DNA from: Clostridium sp. AM58-1XD
Lineage (GTDB): Bacteria; Bacillota; Clostridia; Lachnospirales; Lachnospiraceae
DNA length: 35,808 nt
Assembly: GCF_003464085.1 (NCBI RefSeq)
Contig: NZ_QSDR01000038.1
Location: 1 to 35,808 of the forward strand
Direction: 5' to 3'
Made by a program: the position numbers and the translations under genes. The stretch's first letter is position 1. Each line of letters opens with the position of its first letter. Under the pieces are notes generated by a model. That model saw only the letters and a program-made list of their open reading frames with translations, did not search any database and had not been told where the DNA came from. Shown one piece after another: positions 35,792 to 35,808 of the stretch.

Positions 35792-35808
35792 ATGAGCAAC
35801 TATATTCC
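35792..35808 (+). CDS. Start of a rightward gene, truncated by the window
   Basis: ATG with AGAAGGA about 7 bases upstream; only MSNYI can be read. The motif at 35701 suggests a transposase gene such as istA, but too little is visible to name it. Confidence 0.35.

Overview
The window looks like chromosomal DNA from a low-to-mid GC Clostridia, most likely a Lachnospiraceae-type gut bacterium. Supporting signs are Gram-positive Shine-Dalgarno sites (AGGAGG), a GerMN lipoprotein, a choline-binding-type secreted protein, a LytTR/AgrC-like signalling module, RpiR-regulated PTS genes, a PfoR-like membrane protein and a DUF1847 protein. I see no tRNA, rRNA or CRISPR array. Region 1 (1-6500): the 3' remnant of an isochorismatase-family hydrolase lies behind two copies of a GTGGAATTTA-type motif. 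It is followed on the minus strand by two overlapping RpiR regulators and an alpha-glucoside operon (HAD phosphatase, GH13 glucosidase, PTS EIIBC). Region 2 (6519-18422) is the most unusual part. A 1669-residue secreted protein with Cys/His-rich CGY repeats, GLUG repeats, Ig-like domains and a C-terminal LysM (minus) is divergent from a tightly overlapping plus-strand operon. That operon encodes a LytTR response regulator, a membrane-anchored repeat ectodomain protein and a 7TMR-DISM/AgrC-like kinase. A PfoR-like membrane protein follows with its own promoter. A 21-bp-period direct repeat in the regulator's leader looks like a LytTR-type operator. Region 3 (18467-21746) is a minus-strand run of DUF1847, TfoX-N, DUF1835, nitroreductase, a polytopic membrane protein and a 36-residue peptide, closed by a perfect 27-bp bidirectional terminator. 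Region 4 (21841-27144) holds an EamA transporter, a small membrane protein, a ferredoxin-type 4Fe-4S protein, holA, a MerR regulator and a small choline-binding-type protein. Region 5 (27254-35518) holds comEC, a QueG-like Fe-S protein, a GerMN lipoprotein, a sensor kinase without a partner in view, a DegV protein and an ABC exporter, all on the minus strand behind one TTGACA-type promoter. The right edge carries another copy of the left-edge motif and the first codons of a gene. A pervasive feature is broken reading frames. At least seven positions in five otherwise full-length genes (ectodomain protein, kinase, PfoR-like protein, DUF1847, 4Fe-4S protein) need a one- or two-base correction to restore family-like protein. 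Most look like single-base losses, so base-level assembly error is at least as likely as true gene decay.
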